From Kocuria sp. p3-SID1428 (GTDB lineage Bacteria > Actinomycetota > Actinomycetes > Actinomycetales > Micrococcaceae): a stretch of DNA of 56,292 nucleotides. How positions within the stretch are numbered: the first letter of the stretch is position 1; every line of letters begins with the position of its first letter. This document shows, in pieces, positions 1 to 8,646 of the stretch. Location of the stretch: contig NZ_JALXVH010000013.1 in the NCBI RefSeq assembly GCF_025149945.1, positions 1 to 56,292 of the forward strand, given 5' to 3'. The notes beneath the pieces were generated by a model, which saw nothing but the letters and a program-made list of their open reading frames with translations, had not been told where the DNA came from and did not search any database. The position numbers were made by a program, and so were the translations under genes.

Positions 1-84
1 GCCCGGCTGCGGACCCTGGCATCCTGGCTGGCCGAGAACCAGCCGGGAGCAGGCAGTATGCTGGTCTCGGAATCCATGAGCTGA
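1..84 (+). CDS. C-terminal end of an unidentified gene (partial)
   Basis: Frame 1 is open from the window edge and ends with TGA at 82-84. It encodes 27 residues ending SMLVSESMS. The window cuts off the 5' part, so no family can be named. The frame is plausible because it runs the same way as no other local gene and stops just before the convergent dioxygenase gene. It could also be a chance open frame. Confidence 0.35.
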   Translation, partial: ARLRTLASWLAENQPGAGSMLVSESMS

Positions 85-122
85 GGCCGCGGGAGCCGAT
101 GGGGCGGGACCTCGCCGGAGGC

Positions 123-1175
123 TCAGGCCGCAGGTGCAGCGCCGGGGGCGTCGGCCCCGCCGCCCATCCCGCCCATCGACGGCTCAGTGTTGGTGTCCAC
201 GCCCACGGTGATCGACAGGGTGTATCCGCTCTCGGCATCACCGGTCACGGTCGCCAGCTGGGTCTGGCCGCCGTCGTCGCTGAACACGTTGTCCGTGTCC
301 CGGGACAGCGAGGCCATGTTGGTCACCGAGGACTCGTAGCCCCCGGTCGCGTAGGCCTCATCGCAGGTGGCCTGCGGGATCGCGATCTGCGAGATCGACG
401 CCGCGTTGGACTGATCGGTGATCGATGCCTCATCCGGGAAGACCTCGAAGTGGATGTGCGGCCACCGACCCGTGTAGCAGGCGGGGAAGATGCTGGTGAA
501 GGTGACCTTGCCGCTCGAGTCGGCGATCTGCACGCCGCGCAGGTAGTTCTCATCCTCGATGCCCTCGGAGTACATGGAGTACTCGCCATCGCGGTCGCAG
601 TGCCAGACGTAGACAGCAGCTCCGGCCCAGGGCTTGTAGCTGTCGGCCATGTTCACGATGGTCATCTCCAGGGTCATGGGGATGCCCTCGGCCGTGGCGG
701 AGCCGGAGCCGAAGCTCGAGCGGATGTCGCTGCGCACCACGCCGGACTCCTCCAGGACGTCGGGCCCGTTCGAGCCGTCGCCGGGGTAGGGGCCGGCGGT
801 CTCATCGGGGATCTCGGAGGCCACGTCGATCGAGGCGTCATCGGTGGGGGTCGCCGAGCTCGTGGCGGAGGCCGACGAGGACGCCGAGGAGGAGCTCGAG
901 GTGGGCGCGCAGGCCGCCAGCCCGAAGGCGGTGGCACCCAGGCCCAGCGCCGAGAGCGCGCTGCGACGGGAGACGAGCGTCTGCAGGTCGAAGGACAGCC
1001 CCTGGTCCTGGACCTCGTCCTCGGGCCGCTCGAGCGGGCGCCCCTGGTAGTGCGGCATCCCGTCGATCATCTCGACCCGAGGGTCGTTCTCATTGTCGGC
1101 GGGCGGCTCGGCAGTGGGCTCCCGAGAGGCGGAGTCCTGGGAAGCGGTGTCGCGGCTGCGGCGCAGGAAGAGCAC
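123..1175 (-). CDS. Intradiol ring-cleavage dioxygenase, Tat-exported lipoprotein
   Basis: 350 aa protein of the intradiol (catechol/protocatechuate 3,4-) dioxygenase fold, which uses non-haem Fe(III) to cleave aromatic diols between the hydroxyls. The core motif CYTGRWPHIHFEV gives Tyr234, His240 and His242 as likely iron ligands, with Tyr199 in DGEYSMY as the likely fourth. A Tat-like signal, SRRSALSALG (Arg70-Arg71), leads into a hydrophobic stretch and a lipobox LAAC (Cys89), followed by a Ser/Ala-rich linker. This predicts a lipoprotein on the outer face of the membrane. About 69 polar residues precede the twin arginine, so the start could lie at Met36 or Met40. No aromatic-degradation partners lie nearby and the substrate is unknown. 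Confidence 0.85.
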   Translation of the reverse strand: MLFLRRSRDTASQDSASREPTAEPPADNENDPRVEMIDGMPHYQGRPLERPEDEVQDQGLSFDLQTLVSRRSALSALGLGATAFGLAACAPTSSSSSASSSASATSSATPTDDASIDVASEIPDETAGPYPGDGSNGPDVLEESGVVRSDIRSSFGSGSATAEGIPMTLEMTIVNMADSYKPWAGAAVYVWHCDRDGEYSMYSEGIEDENYLRGVQIADSSGKVTFTSIFPACYTGRWPHIHFEVFPDEASITDQSNAASISQIAIPQATCDEAYATGGYESSVTNMASLSRDTDNVFSDDGGQTQLATVTGDAESGYTLSITVGVDTNTEPSMGGMGGGADAPGAAPAA

Positions 1176-1322
1176 GGCTGCTCCTTCGTGATCGGGGTCC
1201 GCCCGGCGCTGCTGCCGGGCTGTCTGATCACGAAGCTACGAGCGGCCCTTGTGCCGAGGTTCGCCTGGACCTGTGCTGGGGCTGTGAGGTGGCGACGGCA
1301 GAGAATTCTTCGATCGAGCGGC

Positions 1323-1937
1323 TCACCGGCGGGGATTGCGCCGCGCGATCGAAGTGCTCAGCGCCGTTGCGAAGCCGCACCACAGGACGTAGGGGACCAG
1401 GGTTGCCCCCGCTCCTCGATGGGCGGAGCCCGCACGGCGGCTCAGGTCTGCGCAGCTGAGGGTCAGCACGGCGGCGTGCACCGAGGCCAGTTCGAACTCG
1501 CGGGCCCGGAAGAAGGTCCAGCACCAGCCGGCGTTCAGCGCGAGATTCACGCCCAGAGATCGGCGCAGCCCGGCGCTGCGGCGACGCAGCTGCCGGGACA
1601 GCGGGCGGGAGCGTCGTGCGGGGACCCGCGGCCGCTGCGGCGGCACGAGCTCGTGCTCCTCGGTCTGCGCTCGCTCGCGGTGCCGGGCGAGGTTCGTCAG
1701 CGCCAGCGCCGACGAGCACGCGATGACCGTGTAGAGGCCCGTCCACACGATCGGGAACGCGACTCCCGGCGGCTGCCATGAGGGCTTGTCCAGCTGGGTG
1801 TACTCGGGGGAGCGCACCGCCGGACCCGTGGCGAGCGAGCCGAGCACTGCCGTAGTGGTCACGGCGGCGCCGGTGGCCAGCAGTCGAGGTGCCAGGCGCG
1901 GTGCGCGCCTGGAGCGGCTTCTGCGCAGGATCTGCAC
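1323..1937 (-). CDS. TspO/MBR family membrane protein
   Basis: 204 aa. The family hallmark of TspO (tryptophan-rich sensory protein, relative of the peripheral benzodiazepine receptor) is present: KPSWQPPGVAFPIVWTGLY, followed by hydrophobic helices and ALNAGWCWTFFRAREFELAS. TspO proteins bind porphyrins and act in tetrapyrrole and oxidative-stress responses. The N-terminus is arginine rich, and so is the stretch between helices 2 and 3. The GTG start lies 3 nt after the stop of the upstream SMP-30 gene, and its GGAGG ribosome site is inside the end of that gene, so the two are translationally coupled. Confidence 0.8.
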   Translation of the reverse strand: MQILRRSRSRRAPRLAPRLLATGAAVTTTAVLGSLATGPAVRSPEYTQLDKPSWQPPGVAFPIVWTGLYTVIACSSALALTNLARHRERAQTEEHELVPPQRPRVPARRSRPLSRQLRRRSAGLRRSLGVNLALNAGWCWTFFRAREFELASVHAAVLTLSCADLSRRAGSAHRGAGATLVPYVLWCGFATALSTSIARRNPRR

Positions 1938-1940
1938 GAC

Positions 1941-2807
1941 TCAGCCTCCGAAGGCCAGCGGCTGCATACCGCGCACGCCCGGCTCGACGGCGTAGATCGA
2001 TCCGGCCGCCGGCTCCTCGTCGTCGGGGAGGTTCTCCCGCGACGTCGTGATGAACAGCCGGTCCAGGTCCGGGCCGCCGAAGGTGCAGGCGGTGATCTGG
2101 CGGACGGGCAGCTCGATCACCTCGGTGAGCTCGCCCTCGGGGGAGTAGCGGTGCACGGCGCTGCCGCCGTTGAGCGCTGTCCATATGCCGCCCTCGGCAT
2201 CCACGGTGAGGCCGTCGGGGTGGCCCGCGTCCTCCGGGATCCGCACGAAGGCGCGGGGGTCGACGGGGCCGCGCTCCGGGTCGTGGTCGAAGACCGTGAT
2301 CTGCCCCGTGGGGGTGTCGTTCCAGTAGGCGAGGTCCCCGTCCGGGCTCCAGCCGATGCCGTTGGCGATGGTCGCGCCATCCCAGGCCGTCTGCGGCTCG
2401 CTGCCGGGCCCGTCCCAGCGGTAGACGCTCGAGGCGCCCTCGGTCTTCTCATAGGCCATGTCGCCCAGCCAGAGCCGGCCCTGGGGATCGCAGCCACCCT
2501 CGTTCGTGCGCAGCCCGGAGTCCTCGAACAGGGTCACGATCTGCTCGAGATCCGAGAGGTCCTCCTGGCGGGCCAGGCCGATGCCGTTCTCCAGACCGAC
2601 GACGGCGCCGCCGCCCACCCGCGGGCGCAGCATCGAGGCGATGCGGGAGGGGACCTCGAGGCGCTGGTGGCCGCCGTCGTCGTCGATCTCGATGATCGCC
2701 CCGTGGAGCATGTCCACGAACCTCATGCGCCCGGTGGCCGCCCACCAGACAGGGCCCTCGGCGTGATGGGCGATCGAATCGGTGATGCGCTGTGCCTTGA
2801 TGGTCAT
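1941..2807 (-). CDS. SMP-30/gluconolactonase/LRE family protein
   Basis: 288 aa six-bladed beta-propeller lactonase of the SMP-30 (senescence marker/gluconolactonase) family. The N-terminal HAEGPVWWAATGRMRFVDM carries the metal-binding Glu, and GDLAYWNDTPTGQITVFDHD, DGLTVDAEGGIWTALNGG and FGGPDLDRLFITTS are typical blade motifs. It probably hydrolyses a sugar or other lactone using a divalent metal. It is the first gene of a pair with tspO. A -10-like TACGCT at 2815-2820 ends 7 nt before the ATG; the gap also contains GGAG, so either leaderless or very short-leader initiation is possible. Confidence 0.88.
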   Translation of the reverse strand: MTIKAQRITDSIAHHAEGPVWWAATGRMRFVDMLHGAIIEIDDDGGHQRLEVPSRIASMLRPRVGGGAVVGLENGIGLARQEDLSDLEQIVTLFEDSGLRTNEGGCDPQGRLWLGDMAYEKTEGASSVYRWDGPGSEPQTAWDGATIANGIGWSPDGDLAYWNDTPTGQITVFDHDPERGPVDPRAFVRIPEDAGHPDGLTVDAEGGIWTALNGGSAVHRYSPEGELTEVIELPVRQITACTFGGPDLDRLFITTSRENLPDDEEPAAGSIYAVEPGVRGMQPLAFGG

Positions 2808-2822
2808 GCTCCTCAGCGTAGG

Positions 2823-2860
2823 ACGCCGGGCCGGAGCCTGGGGAGGCTCCGACCCGGCGT
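2823..2860 (-). terminator. Hairpin terminator downstream of the SDR gene
   Basis: Two 8-bp arm segments pair perfectly around one mismatch (ACGCCGGG/CCCGGCGT and CGGAGCCT/AGGCTCCG) with a GGGG loop. It lies 24 nt after the SDR stop and before the SMP-30 promoter. There is no U-tract, as is common in high-GC actinobacteria. Confidence 0.7.
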
Positions 2861-2883
2861 GGTCGTGCGGTGGCGTGTGCCGA

Positions 2884-3792
2884 TCAGGCGACGGGCGAGC
2901 CTCCGTTGACGTTGAGGACGTCGCCGGTGACGTAGCTGGACTCGGGGGAGGCCAGGTAGACGTAGGCCGGGGCGAGCTCGGTGGGCTGACCGGCGCGCCC
3001 GATCGTGGCCTGGCGGCCGAACGAGGTCAGCTGCTCCTCGTTCTTGTTGTCCGTGACCTGCAGCGGCGTCCAGATGGGGCCCGGAGCCACGGCGTTGACG
3101 CGGATGCCGCGCTCGACGAGCTGCTGGGCCAGGGCCTGGGTGAAGGCGTTGATGGCGCCGTTCGAGGACGCGTAGTCCACCAGGGTCTCCGAGGGCTTGT
3201 AGGCCTGCACGGAGGTGGTGTTGATGATCGACGAGCCCGCCGGCATCACGTTCAGCGCCGCCTGCGTGACGCGGAACATCGAGAACAGCTTGATGTCGAA
3301 GGTGTTCTCGAACTGCTCGTCCGTGATCGCCTCGAGGCTCTCCCAGTGGTACTGGCGCCCGGCGTTGTTGACCAGGATATCCAGGGCGCCGAGCTCATCG
3401 GCGACCTTGCCGGGCAGCTTGCGGGCGAAGTCCTTGTCGCGCAGATCGCCGGGCAGCAGCAGGGCCTTGCGGCCGGCGCCCTCGATGACCTCCTTGACGT
3501 GCTGGGCGTCCTGCTCCTCCTCCGGGAGGTAGCTGATGGCCACGTTCGCTCCCTCGCGGGCGAAGGCGATCGCCACGGCGGCGCCGATGCCGGAGTCGCC
3601 GCCGGTGATCAGGGCCGTGCGGCCCTCCAGGCGCCCGGTGCCGCGGTAGGTCTCCTCGCCCAGATCGGCGCGGGGATCCAGGTCGCGGTCCAGGCCGGGG
3701 GCCTCCTGGGACTGCACCGGCGGGTCGATCTGCACGTAGCGGGTCGCGGGGTTCTGGAAGGTGAGCTGATCGTGCTTCTCGTTGTTCGTCAT
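2884..3792 (-). CDS. SDR family oxidoreductase (GSP39/YghA-like) with altered catalytic residues
   Basis: 302 aa. After a 50-residue N-terminal extension typical of the general-stress SDR group (Bacillus GSP39, E. coli YghA), the Rossmann motif TGGDSGIG (63-70) and NNAG (142-145) are intact. Ser194 and Tyr207 of the active site are present. In the Tyr-x-x-x-Lys motif the sequence reads YASSN, so the lysine position (211) is Asn. In the helix-4 segment TFDIKLFSMF the position normally occupied by the catalytic Asn is Lys168. Expression probably starts leaderless: TAGGCT at 3799-3804 ends 6 nt before the ATG. Activity as a normal NAD(P)H reductase is doubtful without testing. Confidence 0.88.
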   Translation of the reverse strand: MTNNEKHDQLTFQNPATRYVQIDPPVQSQEAPGLDRDLDPRADLGEETYRGTGRLEGRTALITGGDSGIGAAVAIAFAREGANVAISYLPEEEQDAQHVKEVIEGAGRKALLLPGDLRDKDFARKLPGKVADELGALDILVNNAGRQYHWESLEAITDEQFENTFDIKLFSMFRVTQAALNVMPAGSSIINTTSVQAYKPSETLVDYASSNGAINAFTQALAQQLVERGIRVNAVAPGPIWTPLQVTDNKNEEQLTSFGRQATIGRAGQPTELAPAYVYLASPESSYVTGDVLNVNGGSPVA

Positions 3793-3888
3793 GCTTCGAG
3801 CCTAGAACATCAGCACGCTGACTGTCTGTGCTGGCCCTGATCCTGACCTGGCTGTTCGCTGACGGCGCGAACCCCCTTTGTGGTTGGC

Positions 3889-5007
3889 TCAGGGCCGCGT
3901 CATGGCGGGGCCTTCCGGTGCGGCGGATCCGCTCACGGCCAGCGGGTAGTCGGTGTAGCCGGCGGCGTCGTGCGTGTAGAAGGTGGAGGGGTCCGGTTCG
4001 TTGACCGGCAGGCCCTCGCGCCAGCGCTGCACCAGGTCGGGGTTGGCGATCATGCTGCGGCCCACCACGGCGGCATCGCCGGCGCCGCTGTCCACGATCG
4101 CGCGCGAAGCCTCCAGATCGGTGATCTGCGCCCACCCGGTGTTCAGCAGGAGCGGGCCGTCGAACAGCTCGCGGACCAGGGCGACCGAGGGGTCCTGCGG
4201 ATCCGCTACGAGCAGCGAGACATAGGACAGGCCCAGCCCGCCGATCTCCTGCAGCAGCGCGCGGTAGGTGGCCTCGGTCTCCTGCGGGTCGGTCTCCGCC
4301 GTGCCCTGCGCTCCGTTGCCCGGGGACAGGCGAATCGCGGTGCGATCGGCTCCGACCTCCTGGGCCACGGCGCGCACGACCTCCGCCACGAACGACGCCC
4401 GCGCCGCAGGCGTCCCGCCGTACTGGTCCGTGCGCTGATTCGACGCCGGAGCCAGGAACTGGTGCAGGAGATAGCCGTTGGCGCTGTGCAGCTCGATCAG
4501 ATCCACCCCGGCGTCGACGGCCCGGCGTGCGGCGGCCGCGAAGCCGTCGCGGACCTCAGCCAGCTCCTCGGTGCTCAGCTCGCGCGGCACGGGGATCTCG
4601 TCCTTGCGCCCGTCCTGCAGGTGCAGGGAGGTGCCGGGGGCGATCGCGCTGGGAGCCACGGGCTGCTCGCCGCCGTTGATCTCCGGATGCGAGATGCGGC
4701 CACCGTGCATGACCTGCATGGACAGCCGCCCGCCCTCGGCATGCACCGCCTCGGCCACGCGCTTCCACCCGGCGGCGTGGGCGTCGTCGGCGATGCCGGC
4801 CTGGCCCGGGTAAGACCGCCCGACGGCTGCGGGGAAGGTGCCCTCCGTGGTGACCAGGCCCGCCGAGGCGCGCTGGGCGTAGTACTCGACGTTCAGGTCC
4901 GACGGCGTGCCGTCGGCCTGAGCGCGCAGGCGGGTCAGGGGTGCCATGACCACGCGGTTGGGGATCTCGAGAGCTCCCAGGGTCAGCTGGTCGAACAGAT
5001 CGGGCAT
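3889..5007 (-). CDS. Alkene reductase / NADH:flavin oxidoreductase, Old Yellow Enzyme family
   Basis: 372 aa FMN-binding TIM barrel of the OYE family (NemA-like). Characteristic segments are PNRVVMAPLTRLRA near the N-terminus, MQVMHGGRISHP, ELHSANGYLLHQFLAPASNQR with the substrate-binding His/Asn, and GDAAVVGRSMIANPDLVQRW in the phosphate-binding loop. Such enzymes reduce activated C=C bonds, nitroesters or N-ethylmaleimide with NAD(P)H. The ATG at 5005-5007 is preceded by GAGGAGG at 6 nt; the open frame extends further upstream but without homology, so this start is preferred. No pathway context is evident. Confidence 0.9.
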   Translation of the reverse strand: MPDLFDQLTLGALEIPNRVVMAPLTRLRAQADGTPSDLNVEYYAQRASAGLVTTEGTFPAAVGRSYPGQAGIADDAHAAGWKRVAEAVHAEGGRLSMQVMHGGRISHPEINGGEQPVAPSAIAPGTSLHLQDGRKDEIPVPRELSTEELAEVRDGFAAAARRAVDAGVDLIELHSANGYLLHQFLAPASNQRTDQYGGTPAARASFVAEVVRAVAQEVGADRTAIRLSPGNGAQGTAETDPQETEATYRALLQEIGGLGLSYVSLLVADPQDPSVALVRELFDGPLLLNTGWAQITDLEASRAIVDSGAGDAAVVGRSMIANPDLVQRWREGLPVNEPDPSTFYTHDAAGYTDYPLAVSGSAAPEGPAMTRP

Positions 5008-5078
5008 GAGCGGCCTCCTCGGCGGCGGGACGGAACTGTTCGGTTCAAGACAGGACGAGCCAGACATATTCCGTCGCT

Positions 5079-7052
5079 TCATTCCTCGCCTTTGGACGAG
5101 AGGTACTCGTCCAGTACCGCCGAGCCGAGCTCCTCGGGATCCACGGCCACCACGCGGCCGTCGGCCCGGCGGGCCATGGCGTTGAGGAAGCGGCTCAGGC
5201 CGGGGTCGTCGCCGAGTTGGAAGAACGTGGTGTGCGCCCCGGTGCGGGTGACCCGGTCCAGCTCGGAGACGGTCGCCTGCAGCGTGGGGGTGGAGGTGGG
5301 CCAGTCGAAGTGAGCGTCGCCGCTGGGCAGCAGATGCGCGGTGGGCTCACCGTCGGTGACGATCAGCAGGATCGGCTGCATCGACGGGTGCCGGCGGAAG
5401 AACCTCCCTGCCAGCAGCAGGCCGTGATGCAGATTGGTGCCCTGCTCGTGCACCGGCGGCATGGCGGTCAGCTCGTTCTCGTCCAGGCTGCGCGCCCAGC
5501 GTCCGAAGGAGATCAGCTCGAGGGAATCGCCCCGGAACCGGGTGCTGATCAGGTGATGCAGGGCCAGGGCGGTCTGCTTCATGGGCAGCCACCGGCCCTC
5601 GGCGGCCATGGAGAACGACGTGTCCACGAGCAGCGCCACCGCCGCCTGCGTGCGGTCCTCGGTCTCCTGGACCTCGACATCCTCCACGCGCAGTCGCATG
5701 CCGCGGGACGGATCGCCGCCCTCCCCGACGGTGCGCTGGATCGCGTTGGTGATCGTGCGGGTCACATCCCAGGACTCCAGGTCCCCGAACTGCCAGGCCC
5801 GGGTGGAGCCGGTGAGCTCTCCCGAGGTTCCGGTGCGGCGGGTGTCCCGTGAGCCGGGGCGGCCGGAGAGCTGCTCGGCGGTGTCGCGCAGCAGCGCCCG
5901 CCCGAGCTGGCGCACCGCGCGCGGGGAGAGCCGCAGCGCGCCGTCCGATCCGCGGTGCAGCAGCCCGGAGTCGCGCAGGGCCTTCTCGAGCTCGCTGAGC
6001 GTGCGGGCATCCACGGCGGCGTCCTGGCCGAGCTGCCGGCCCAGGGCGTCGAGGTCGATGTCATCCAGGGCCGCGCCCTGATGGCTCTGGGAGAGCTGAT
6101 CGGCCAGGGCATCCAAGTCCGCGATGTCCTGCAGCACCCCGGTGCCGTCGCCGAGTCCCAGGCCCTCCTGGCCCTCGAAGCGCTCGGAGCCGCTCCAGTC
6201 CTCGCCGGGGCGCAGGGCCTGGAGGTTGGCGTCGAGCTGACTGAGCTGCTCCATGAGCTGCGGGGAGCCGAAGGCCTGGGCCGACAGCTCCATGAGCTCC
6301 TGGCGCTGCTCCGGCGTCATGGAGTTCATCATGCGGGCGGCTGCCGCCGAGCGCTGGGCCAGGGCGTCGATCAGCTCGTCGATGTCCTGCGGATCCTCCG
6401 GGAAGTGCTCCCCGTGCTCCTCCATGAACTGCTCGAAATCCTCAGGGGTGTCCTCCCCGCGGGCGTGCTTGGCCAGCAGCTCGTTGAGATCGGCGAGCAT
6501 CTGCGAGATCGCCTGGCGGTCCTCCTCCGTGGCGCCCTCCAGGGCCTGCTTCATGCCGGCGAAGCGCTGATCCAGCACCTCGCGGCCGAGCTTGTCCTTG
6601 ATCTGCTCATAGGTCTGCCGGGCCTGCTGAGAGGCCCAGTCGTAGTCCGCCAGCTCGGACACGGCCGCGGCCGTGGACGACGGCAGCGCACCGAGCTGCA
6701 TCTCCCGCAGCTGCCGGTCCGTGGGATCCATCCGGGCATCGCGCAGCAGCTGCTCGCGCTCCAGCCGCACGGCCTGCTCGAGCAGGCTCTTCACCTCATC
6801 GAGCGTGCCGCCCAGGCTGTGCTTGCCGAGCAGCTCGCGGCGGCGCTGGTTCACCCGCCGGGAGAGGTCGTCCAGGCCGCGCTGGCCGCGACCGCCGCGG
6901 CGCAGGAACTCGCGCAGCGCATCCTGCGGCGAGTACCCCTCCATGACATCGCGGCCGATCGCGTCCAGGGCCTCCGTGAGGTCCGGCGGCGGCGCCAGGG
7001 GATCGGGCCCCCCGCGGTAGCGGCCGTAGCGGCTGTTGCGATACGCAGGCAC
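5079..7052 (-). CDS. VWA domain protein, partner of a MoxR/ChlI-type AAA ATPase
   Basis: 657 aa. The C-terminal ~190 residues form a von Willebrand A domain: VALLVDTSFSM carries the DxSxS part of the MIDAS metal site and ILLIVTDGEPTAH the later Asp. The N-terminal two thirds are helical and rich in Gln, Leu, Glu and Asp (for example MLADLNELLAKHARGEDTPEDFEQFM), suggesting long coiled segments. The GTG start has an AAGG ribosome site. It lies 69 nt downstream of the AAA gene on the same strand. MoxR-VWA pairs act as chaperone-like complexes that insert metals or remodel targets; the client here is unknown. Confidence 0.88.
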   Translation of the reverse strand: MPAYRNSRYGRYRGGPDPLAPPPDLTEALDAIGRDVMEGYSPQDALREFLRRGGRGQRGLDDLSRRVNQRRRELLGKHSLGGTLDEVKSLLEQAVRLEREQLLRDARMDPTDRQLREMQLGALPSSTAAAVSELADYDWASQQARQTYEQIKDKLGREVLDQRFAGMKQALEGATEEDRQAISQMLADLNELLAKHARGEDTPEDFEQFMEEHGEHFPEDPQDIDELIDALAQRSAAAARMMNSMTPEQRQELMELSAQAFGSPQLMEQLSQLDANLQALRPGEDWSGSERFEGQEGLGLGDGTGVLQDIADLDALADQLSQSHQGAALDDIDLDALGRQLGQDAAVDARTLSELEKALRDSGLLHRGSDGALRLSPRAVRQLGRALLRDTAEQLSGRPGSRDTRRTGTSGELTGSTRAWQFGDLESWDVTRTITNAIQRTVGEGGDPSRGMRLRVEDVEVQETEDRTQAAVALLVDTSFSMAAEGRWLPMKQTALALHHLISTRFRGDSLELISFGRWARSLDENELTAMPPVHEQGTNLHHGLLLAGRFFRRHPSMQPILLIVTDGEPTAHLLPSGDAHFDWPTSTPTLQATVSELDRVTRTGAHTTFFQLGDDPGLSRFLNAMARRADGRVVAVDPEELGSAVLDEYLSSKGEE

Positions 7053-7121
7053 TGCGCACCTTCTTTCCGTGGTGCAGGGACGACGAGCGCGGACCCGGTC
7101 AGCGGCGCCGGGAGCCCTTGC

Positions 7122-8516
7122 TCAGCCGTAGATGGTGCCGTCGTCGTCGGCGTCCTTGGAGATCTTCTGGGCCAGGAACAGCCACTCGAGGGCCAGCTCG
7201 ACGGCCGCGGCGCGCTCGCCGGCGGACTCGGCGCCGAAGGCCTGGGCGATCCGGTCGTAGAGCCCCTGGCTCTCCTCCGGCAGCTCGGGCAGCTCCTCCA
7301 GCAGCTCGTGGGCGGGGATGTCCGCGCCGGTGGTCACGGTGACGGTGCCGTCCAGGGCCTCGATCAGCGGGTCCAGGTCCACCCCGCGCAGCCGTGCCGC
7401 CAGGGTCTCGGCGGTGGCCCGGCGCAGAAGGTGGTCCAGGACGGCCTGCTCGCGGCCCTCCTCCCCGGCCTCGAACTCGATCTTGCCTGCCAGCACATCC
7501 ACGGCGGCGTCGATGTCCACGAGCCGCGCGACGGCGGCGTCCTCCCGGTAGACCGTGGCCCGGCGCAGGGCCGCCGCGGCCGTGGTCTCGGCACCGGCGA
7601 TCGAGAAGCGGGCCGAGACGCCGGAGCGCTGATCCACCGCAGGGGACTCGCGCAGCAGCCGGGTGTAGCGGGCCAGGATCTCCAGCAGGGCCTCCGGGAC
7701 CTGCGCGGTCAGCTCCGCCTCCTGCGAGATCACGGCCATCTCATCCGCGAGCTCGATCGGGTAGTGGGTGCGGATCTCCGCGCCGAAGCGGTCCTGCAGC
7801 GGCGTGATGATCCGACCGCGGTTGGTGTAGTCCTCCGGGTTGGCCGAGGCCACCACGAGCACGTCCAGGGGCAGGCGCAGCACGTAGCCGCGGATCTGGA
7901 CGTCGCGCTCCTCCATGACGTTGAGCATGGCCACCTGGATGCGCTCGGCCAGATCGGGGAGCTCGTTGATGGCCACGATCCCGCGGTGCGCGCGGGGGAT
8001 GAGGCCGTAGTGGATGGTCTCCGGGTCGCCCAGGCGGCGGCCCTCGGCCACGCGAACGGGGTCGACGTCGCCGATGAGATCCGCGACCGACGTGTCCGGG
8101 GTGGCCAGCTTCTCCACATAGCGCTCGTCCCGGTGCCGCCAGGTGATGGGCAGCGAGTCGCCCTCTGCGGCGATGCGGGCCCGGGAGGCGTCGGTGATCG
8201 GATCCAGGGGGTGCTCGTGCAACTCGGAGCCCTCGATCTCCGGGGACCATTCGTCCAGCAGGCCCACCATGGTGCGCAGCAGACGGGTCTTGCCCTGCCC
8301 GCGCTCGCCGAGCAGGACGATGTCGTGCCCGGCGATCAGGGCGCGCTCGACCTGCGGCAGGACCGTGCGGGTCAGACCGTGCAGACCGGGCCAGGGGTCG
8401 CGGCCCTCCGCCAGGGCGTCGAGCAGGTTGGCCCGCAGCTCCTCACGGAGGGTGCGGACGGGGAGATCGGCGGCGCGCAGCTCGCCCAGGGTGCTGATGT
8501 CAGGGTGATCGGTCAC
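7122..8516 (-). CDS. MoxR/magnesium-chelatase ChlI-like AAA+ ATPase
   Basis: 464 aa. The Walker A motif is GERGQGKTR (70-78). The Walker B region reads GIVAINELPDL, with Asn where Asp is usual. Sensor segment DVLVVASANPEDYTNRGRI and arginine-finger region LQDRFGAEI follow the ChlI/BchI pattern, and the C-terminal half is helical. It presumably drives the VWA protein encoded just downstream. Start: the GTG at 8514-8516 has no Shine-Dalgarno, but TAGCGT (8523-8528) ends 6 nt before it and TTGTGC (8545-8550) lies 16 nt further upstream, so the mRNA is probably leaderless. It is divergent from the phosphatase gene. Confidence 0.88.
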   Translation of the reverse strand: MTDHPDISTLGELRAADLPVRTLREELRANLLDALAEGRDPWPGLHGLTRTVLPQVERALIAGHDIVLLGERGQGKTRLLRTMVGLLDEWSPEIEGSELHEHPLDPITDASRARIAAEGDSLPITWRHRDERYVEKLATPDTSVADLIGDVDPVRVAEGRRLGDPETIHYGLIPRAHRGIVAINELPDLAERIQVAMLNVMEERDVQIRGYVLRLPLDVLVVASANPEDYTNRGRIITPLQDRFGAEIRTHYPIELADEMAVISQEAELTAQVPEALLEILARYTRLLRESPAVDQRSGVSARFSIAGAETTAAAALRRATVYREDAAVARLVDIDAAVDVLAGKIEFEAGEEGREQAVLDHLLRRATAETLAARLRGVDLDPLIEALDGTVTVTTGADIPAHELLEELPELPEESQGLYDRIAQAFGAESAGERAAAVELALEWLFLAQKISKDADDDGTIYG

Positions 8517-8522
8517 ACCTTC

Positions 8523-8550
8523 ACGCTAGCCCTGCACCGCGACAGCACAA
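8523..8550 (-). promoter_or_regulatory. Leaderless promoter of the AAA ATPase gene
   Basis: Reading the minus strand: -35 TTGTGC (8545-8550), 16-bp spacer, -10 TAGCGT (8523-8528), then 6 nt to the GTG start. The predicted transcription start falls on or next to the start codon. Confidence 0.6.
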
Positions 8551-8646
8551 GTGGCCTGGCAGTACCCGGCTGGGGGTTTTCGCGGTGAGCGCACTCGGTG
8601 CCTCCGCCCCTCTTCCGCAGTCGGCCGCGGGCGGTACGGTGAGCGC

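Noticed and set aside
5955..8588. Open frame of 877 codons on the plus strand
   Set aside because: It lies antisense to the VWA and AAA genes, is rich in Leu, Gly, Arg and Gln without domain motifs, and is the usual third-position shadow in very GC-rich DNA.
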